28,646 bases of DNA from Priapulus caudatus. Lineage: Eukaryota > Priapulida > Priapulimorpha > Priapulimorphida > Priapulidae. The notes beneath the pieces were generated by a model. It was given only the letters and a program-made list of their open reading frames with translations, was not told where the DNA came from and made no database searches. Positions within the stretch are counted from its first letter, which is position 1, and the number at the start of each line of letters is the position of its first letter. The stretch covers positions 146,395-175,040 of the forward strand of contig NW_014577150.1 of NCBI RefSeq assembly GCF_000485595.1. The letters run 5' to 3'. The translations under genes were made by a program, and so were the position numbers. Positions 24,166-28,646 of the stretch are shown in pieces.

Positions 24166-24336
24166 CTGCGTGCTGAACTATGACAACGTCGTGACATCCC
24201 TCAGCATTCGCTTCAACACCTCGGCCTTCGACGACCTGCCAGAAGAACTGCGAGGATTTACGTTGCAGCAACTAAACCTCGATAATCGCCGTGTCTGTTC
24301 TCTGGCAGCAGCGATACGCATGGCCAACAGTTCATG
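24166..24336 (+). CDS. Candidate internal coding exon, protein unknown
   Basis: A 171-base block opens after a strong acceptor (ttgctgttctctaacag, AG at 24164-24165) and ends before a gtatgc donor-like site at 24337. It is in phase 2 at both ends, so it is a symmetrical exon of 57 codons. Codons are G/C-ending far more than the AT-rich surroundings. The translation includes NYDNVVTSLSIRFNTSAFDD and LPEELRGFTLQQLNL, a non-repetitive, protein-like sequence with one N-glycosylation-type motif (NTS) and a second (NSS) at the end. I do not recognise the family. It lies on the strand opposite chimaerin, about 0.9 kb past the left CpG island. The donor is weak, so the 3' limit is uncertain, and an old pseudogene fragment is the main alternative. 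Confidence 0.45.
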
Positions 24337-24630
24337 GTATGCATACAATCAAGTTCGTCTACAACCTACCTAATCCTAACCTAACAAAATACCTAACAAA
24401 GGACGGTAGGAGAGATGGTCACATCAAATTAATACAAAGATTAAACGTTAGCACACGAATACTGGAAATGAAAAGCAATGTGGAAGTTCGTAGAAATTCT
24501 ACAGAGAGATCGCGTTTTTCAAGGGTAGTCTTCAGTAAGGAAATCGTGAGTCCACAACACCATCCCGTTGAACAGCAATAACCAGGCGCGGTAGACCTTG
24601 TCAAGCTGTGGCGTGTCATGTCAAAAATGT
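24337..24630. other. No firm gene; short degenerate CCTAA run
   Basis: Begins with a few degenerate cctaa/cctaac steps (24363-24400). A frame continues to 24581 with ordinary-looking residues but no domain, acceptor or codon bias, so I do not call it. Confidence 0.45.
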
Positions 24631-25156
24631 CACGACATTCCATCTCCATAGATTCTACGACCCTCTCCTGGCTCCTTCAACTGTTCAAGGTGAAACTTGT
24701 CTGTGGCGCTGTAACCGTATCCTGGTATCGGGTGGGTTTGCATGCAGCACTCGAGCATGCCCCCACGTGCGTGCGCTTCCTTTCTCAACCGTTTCTTAAA
24801 GGTGAAAACCTGTCTTCTGGCTACCGTATCCTGGTATCGGGTGGGTTTGCATGCACATCAAGCATGCACCCCCCCCCCCGCGTGCGCTTTATTTCTCCCC
24901 GTTTCTTCAAGGAGAAACCTGTCTGTGGCACGTATACCGGCATCGGGTGGGTTTACGTGCACATCCAGCACGCCTTCCACGAGCGCGCTTCATTTCTCCC
25001 TGTTCACCACGACACGTAACATTCCATCTCCATAGATTTCTACGACCTTCTCCCGACTCCTCGAAGGTGAAACCCGTCCCTGGCGTGTCTCCGTATCCCG
25101 GCATCGGGTGGGGGTTTGCGTGCATATCGAGCATGCCCCACGTGCGTGCGCTTCAT
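24631..25156. repeat. ~110-bp tandem repeat array downstream of chimaerin
   Basis: Four units begin at the aaggtgaaa-type motif at 24687, 24799, 24909 and 25064 (spacings 112, 110 and 155). Each carries cgtatcctggtatcgggtgg, gtttgcatgcacatc-type sequence, agcatgc and cgtgcgtgcgcttcatttct. A leader (cattccatctccatagattc) occurs before the first unit and again at about 25019, which explains the longer third spacing and suggests a higher-order repeat. The unit at 24799 has a run of 11 C (24869-24879). The final unit overlaps the end of the chimaerin coding sequence. The array would be 3' UTR of that gene; AATAAA on the minus strand at 24893-24888 arises from one variant unit. Confidence 0.88.
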
Positions 25157-26511
25157 TTCCTGAACAGCGTCTCGTTGTGGTTGATGAGCGTGACGAGCGC
25201 GTCGTGTCCCGCCTTGCCGTTCTGCAGCGACGCGAAAGGGTTCGTGTCTGGCGAGCGCATGATCGTCGGCCACATGCACGTCGCGAGGTTGTGCGGCGTC
25301 ATCTTGTTTCGCTCGCTGTGCTGTGCGACCTTCGCGAGGTGCTGCATGAAGTACTTGAGCGTCTGGTAGTGCGCGGGCGGGAGGCGCGCGACGCACTCGC
25401 GCATCGCCGCCACGCGCTCGGCCTCCGTCTCGCGCCGCGCCGCCGCGAGGAACGCCGCGTACGCGTCGAACGTGACGAGCGGGATCGGCAGCAGGCGGAA
25501 GAAGAGCTTCAGCACGCCGCAGATGGCGTTGATGTCGTCGTACATGTCGGCGGTGATGTGCGTCGCGTCACCGATCGTGTCGAAGAGCATGCGGATCGTC
25601 TCGACGTGCGACGTGAAGCCGCACAGCCGGTAGAGGCCCTCGTTGTCGAGGCCGCGCTCCTCGATCTCGCGCACGCACATGTCGACGACGATCGGCCGCG
25701 GCCGGCCATGCGCCTTGCTGAGCGTCGTCAGGTCGACGCCGAACACGCGCTGCACGTACTTTGTGTTCGGCAGGCAGTCGCTGGGCACCTTCTCCGAGCA
25801 GCGGCGGTGCGCGTTGAAGCCGCAGTCGAGGCAGCGCACGCCCTGCCCGATGAGCCCCCACAGGAAGTTGCCGCAGAAGTCGCACCAGTGCGGCCCGCGG
25901 AAGTTTTGCGCGCCGAAGCGGTGCGGCTTCTCGTACGTGAACGTCTCGAGGCTCTGCTTGCGCTGCTGCGCGCGTCGGAAGCCGCTCACCGCGTCCGGGT
26001 GGAACGTCTCGTAGTCGTCGGACGCCGCCCCCTGGCGGTCGGCGTCGGCGTCGTCGGCGGCGGCGCCCACGCGCTCCTGCGAACACGTCGAGGGGCCGCG
26101 CGAGCCGTCGCTGCCGCTGCCGCCGCCGCCGCCGCTGCTCTTCGAGCGCCGGTTCAGCTTGAAGTAGGGCGACTCCTCGTAGTCGGACTGGTTGGCCATG
26201 CGCGCGATGTAGTCGCCGGCGTGCGTGTCCATGTACAGCGTGATGAGGCCGTCGGCGACGAGGTCGTGCAGCGTGTCAAAGCGCTTGTCGCCGACGTAGT
26301 GCTGCTGGTCGTAGAAGAAGAGCCGGTAGTTCTTGGTGGCGCCGTCGAAGCGCATGCTCAGCGTGTAGGCGCCGGCCGCGCGCTGGCTCTCGCGCACCAG
26401 GTAGCAGCCGTCGCCGGCTCCCAGCAGCCGGTCGGCGTCCTCCCGCGAGATGGCGCCGTGGAACGCGTCGTCATAGTGCGCCAAGCCAGGTGCGGACGGA
26501 AAAAAAGCCAA
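25153..26511 (-). CDS. CHN: Chimaerin-type Rac GTPase-activating protein, intronless, 5' end unresolved
   Basis: Chimaerins bind diacylglycerol, move to membranes and switch off Rac. Seen here, counting from 26511: an SH2 domain (about 13-105) with YLVRES and phosphotyrosine-binding Arg40; a Gly/Ser/Asp-rich linker (about 120-190); a complete C1 zinc finger (His197 to Cys246, spacing H-12-C-2-C-13-C-2-C-4-H-2-C-7-C, with the phorbol-ester-type PHWC and QG residues); and a RhoGAP domain (about 258-450) with arginine finger Arg295 in GLYRLCGF, Lys335, Arg339 and Asn408. Order and spacing match alpha2/beta2 chimaerins, but the roughly 50 residues normally before SH2 are missing. The codon at 26511 is TTG; the first in-frame ATG (26355) is inside SH2. 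No AG acceptor exists on this strand between 26541 and 26441. The frame is uninterrupted, GC-rich and ends NETLFRK-stop. A retrocopy is likely; an expressed gene is not excluded. Confidence 0.93.
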   Translation of the reverse strand: MAFFPSAPGLAHYDDAFHGAISREDADRLLGAGDGCYLVRESQRAAGAYTLSMRFDGATKNYRLFFYDQQHYVGDKRFDTLHDLVADGLITLYMDTHAGDYIARMANQSDYEESPYFKLNRRSKSSGGGGGSGSDGSRGPSTCSQERVGAAADDADADRQGAASDDYETFHPDAVSGFRRAQQRKQSLETFTYEKPHRFGAQNFRGPHWCDFCGNFLWGLIGQGVRCLDCGFNAHRRCSEKVPSDCLPNTKYVQRVFGVDLTTLSKAHGRPRPIVVDMCVREIEERGLDNEGLYRLCGFTSHVETIRMLFDTIGDATHITADMYDDINAICGVLKLFFRLLPIPLVTFDAYAAFLAAARRETEAERVAAMRECVARLPPAHYQTLKYFMQHLAKVAQHSERNKMTPHNLATCMWPTIMRSPDTNPFASLQNGKAGHDALVTLINHNETLFRK

Positions 26512-26519
26512 ACATACGC

Positions 26520-26960
26520 CGCGTGGACATTAAGAAATCGCTCAGCCTTTCGCGCCGCGTAGCTAAAAGCCCCCCCTCGCTCGCGTCGCGCGTGGCGGGC
26601 GGGCTCGAGGCGGCACCCCGACACGCGCCGCAGATAGTGGGACGGAGAGTTCGAGAATGGATCGCGTCGCATACGAGCGCCAAGTTAAAACTTGCGAAAC
26701 TGAGCGCCATTAGTTGTTGGGCGACGGAAGATCAAGCAAACCAGATGCGAAGCCGGGGCGGCGACCAAACAACTCAGAGAGCGACAATTTCCGACGCCAG
26801 AGCTAAGTCAGCAGGGAGAGACAAAGAACGGGCAAAGATGTCTACTGTTAAGTTATACAACCGGCAACTGCAACCACACTTGATTCTCAGTGATTTTCTG
26901 TGGGGCGAATCATCAGGAGTGGGAAACAGGCGGAGAATCCCCAGGCAATGAAAAATGCGA
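26520..26960 (-). promoter_or_regulatory. GC-rich region upstream of chimaerin, promoter-like
   Basis: CpG-rich sequence directly upstream of the chimaerin frame, containing a GC-box-like ggggcggcg (about 26755-26763) and cgccattag, the counterpart of the YY1-like motif in the left arm. It is the inner end of the right arm of the inverted duplication and matches 22910-23280 in blocks. On the minus strand it includes ATG codons at 26530-26528 and 26515-26513, which are in one frame with each other but not with SH2. Confidence 0.45.
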
Positions 26961-28646
26961 CATGTATTAGCATAGTTTGCGTAGTTGTAAGACCAATCGC
27001 TACAACTTAGACCCCTAGTCTTGGGCAAGGCCAGAAAGCGTGGTAAGCTCTGAAGGTCAATGCCACACTTCTAGACCACGCTTCTGCAAGGAGTGGCTGT
27101 TCGTGGCAGCCAAGCAGGCCACCTGATAGCTGGCCCAGCGATGTTTGCATTGAAGACTGAATAGGCCAAAAGCAGTTACTGCTAACACCGTAGATCCCCG
27201 CGTTCAGTAACGGTGACTGCGTCGACCGCAGTCTACGGGAAGGGTACAAAGATTATTTTTTTTTCAGCATTATTTTATGAACGGTGGGTGCACATGGAAG
27301 GATACTCTGAAGTCACCCATGGGAACCGAAGGTAGCCAAATAAAAAACCTCCCATCTGAATCATCAGTAGCTCAACTGACTATTCATCTAGACATAAATT
27401 TGCTTGAGAAATAATCACTGACCACGTATATAAGGACGAGATTCTCCAACGTTCAAAAAGGAGCCCAACGAACGCGCTCGACTAGATGGTGTAAACGACT
27501 GCGAGAACTCAAGGCAGAAATGGCTTATCACAAACACGAAAACCCTCCCAGCAAGCACAAAGCCGAACAGCAACTGTCACCAAAAGCAGTGAAGCCTGAA
27601 ACACCAACTACAAGCCGTCAGTGCGCTTCACAACACCAGACTATGATTGATTGTGGCCGGAATAAAAGTGTTTTGCACGGCGATTAGAAAACATTCTTAG
27701 CGAATATATATGGTTGAGGTCGTACAAAATCACCCCGGCTGCCAAGAACAAGGCCAAAATATGCATGAACCACGAAAACCCTGAGTCAGTTTCTAATCGA
27801 GCAGCGATTTGAAATTAAAGGCGGTCTTAGGTCAGATCGTGCCAAGTCTTCGCAGCCGCTTCTTGCAAACCAGCGGCGCTCATTCATTAAATAAGAACTA
27901 TGGAACAGCAGTAATCATTACTATTGTCTTCACAGCTTGCTGCATATATGTGAGGGAGGGCAGCGATGATGCACAGGGGGCCTAGCCTGAATGCATATGG
28001 TGAGATTCAAGTAAGTACTGCTGTAAGCGAGGGACTGCATCACAGAGTTTACAAGGCCAAATGCAGGCCATGCACGTTAGCAGCTACTTACTCATTGGGC
28101 ATAGTAATTGGCAAGCTATAATTAAATAAATGGCAAACTGGTTAGTTTCCTTAGCCCACCATAATGAAAGGACAAGGATATAACATTCACTTAATTTTCA
28201 AACAAGAGAATGATTTAGTTTTAATCATGATTATTTTTACTTGATATGCACTCAATCGTTGATACTAAAACATGCGTGCTAATTTTTGTTAGTCAGCAGC
28301 ATTGTAACTATAGCTTTCTTTTATCAGAATTATTGAGCAAACAAAAGAATGCTATGACAAATTAACAGCTTAATTGGGTGATATGAAGTGCTGGTATGCT
28401 ATAGAATGGCAATATGAAAAATGTTCACAGGCTGAAATATGAAATTACCTCAAATTAAAAAGACATCAAGGCAAGTTTTACTACTTTTAACTCTATGTTT
28501 GATTCTTCACTGTTAATTCTGATGCTAACGTAGGTTGATCTTTTTTTTTTTATTTTTTTTTCTGTAAGACAGGCCAACACAAAGCTAGCACGTGGCGAAA
28601 TGCAACAAAGCGCACTACAACACGTTGGCGCATAATAATGGCACAG
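26520..28646 (-). repeat. Right arm of the large inverted duplication, open at right edge
   Basis: Reverse complement counterpart of 21508-23280. The arm is longer than the left one because several unalignable stretches are inserted, mostly between 27170 and 27800, and because of an A-rich insertion on the minus strand (28541-28561, poly-T on the plus strand). Homology still runs at 28646, where the reverse complement of tgccattattatgcgcc-type sequence matches left-arm 21511-21528, so the true end lies outside the window. Apart from the chimaerin-proximal GC-rich end, no gene is recognised. Confidence 0.9.

Noticed and set aside
24618-25369. Plus-strand frames (133, 97 and 172 residues) with repeated GFACSTR-like peptides
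   Set aside because: They run through the ~110-bp tandem repeat in more than one frame; the peptide repeats are a by-product of DNA repeats.
26515-26545. A U12-type (AC-ending) splice acceptor upstream of SH2, based on ttcttaat on the minus strand
   Set aside because: The branch-like motif lies too close to the AC, residues after it do not resemble chimaerin, and no donor exon is known; too speculative to call.
25108-26562. 484-residue open frame on the plus strand
   Set aside because: It is exactly antisense to chimaerin, rich in Arg, Val, Ala and His, has no domain, and is explained by the high G/C third-position content of the chimaerin codons.
21508-28646. Simple missed-adapter palindromic read as the cause of the inverted duplication
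   Set aside because: The centre (about 23280-26520) is not palindromic, which a fold-back read artefact would require. A misjoin of haplotypes remains possible and is stated in the findings.
1-28646. tRNA, 5S rRNA, reverse transcriptase or transposase genes
   Set aside because: I looked for B-box-like GGTTCGA motifs, 5S-like sequence and characteristic protein motifs in the open frames and found none; this reading by eye would miss degenerate copies.

Overview
The window looks like nuclear DNA from a non-arthropod invertebrate animal. It is mostly AT-rich, gene-poor sequence with CpG-dense patches. It carries interstitial TTAGGG-type repeats, satellite DNA and small fold-back elements. The one secure gene is a metazoan chimaerin (SH2, C1 and RhoGAP domains). 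There are no bacterial-type operons, tRNAs, rRNAs or CRISPR arrays that I can see. I cannot name the species; the TTAGGG-type repeats fit lophotrochozoans, deuterostomes or similar lineages better than insects or nematodes, but that is weak evidence.

Layout. Positions 1-905 hold almost three units of a ~311-bp satellite that runs off the left edge, followed by a CCTA-type microsatellite. From about 1 to 9.8 kb I see no convincing gene, only a polypurine tract and a perfect short hairpin. From 9.84 to 12.67 kb there is a dense cluster of inverted-repeat (MITE/fold-back) elements: two families, one carrying telomere-like TTAGGG arrays internally, plus a head-to-head inverted dimer and a LINE/SINE-like 3' tail. 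From 12.7 to 21.5 kb the sequence is again gene-poor, with CpG-rich patches near 14.0, 16.4-17.3 and 19.5-19.8 kb and a few weak exon candidates on the + strand.

The right part (21.5-28.6 kb) is the most structured. An imperfect inverted duplication has its left arm at about 21508-23280 and its right arm at about 26520-28646, running off the right edge. The inner ends of both arms are CpG-rich and promoter-like. The right arm stops almost exactly where the chimaerin reading frame begins on the - strand. The chimaerin coding region is uninterrupted for about 450 codons although chimaerin genes are normally split by many introns. It has no in-frame ATG at its start: an ATG just upstream is out of frame by one base across a run of seven T. 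Its stop codon lies inside the first unit of a ~110-bp tandem repeat array that fills the region downstream. Between the arms, on the + strand, is one good candidate exon of unknown identity (24166-24336).

In functional terms only chimaerin can be interpreted: a diacylglycerol-responsive Rac GTPase-activating protein. The most promising unexplained structure is the inverted duplication of its upstream region, which places two related promoter-like segments facing each other across the gene. It is either a real old inverted duplication or two divergent haplotypes or error-rich contigs joined in opposite orientation.
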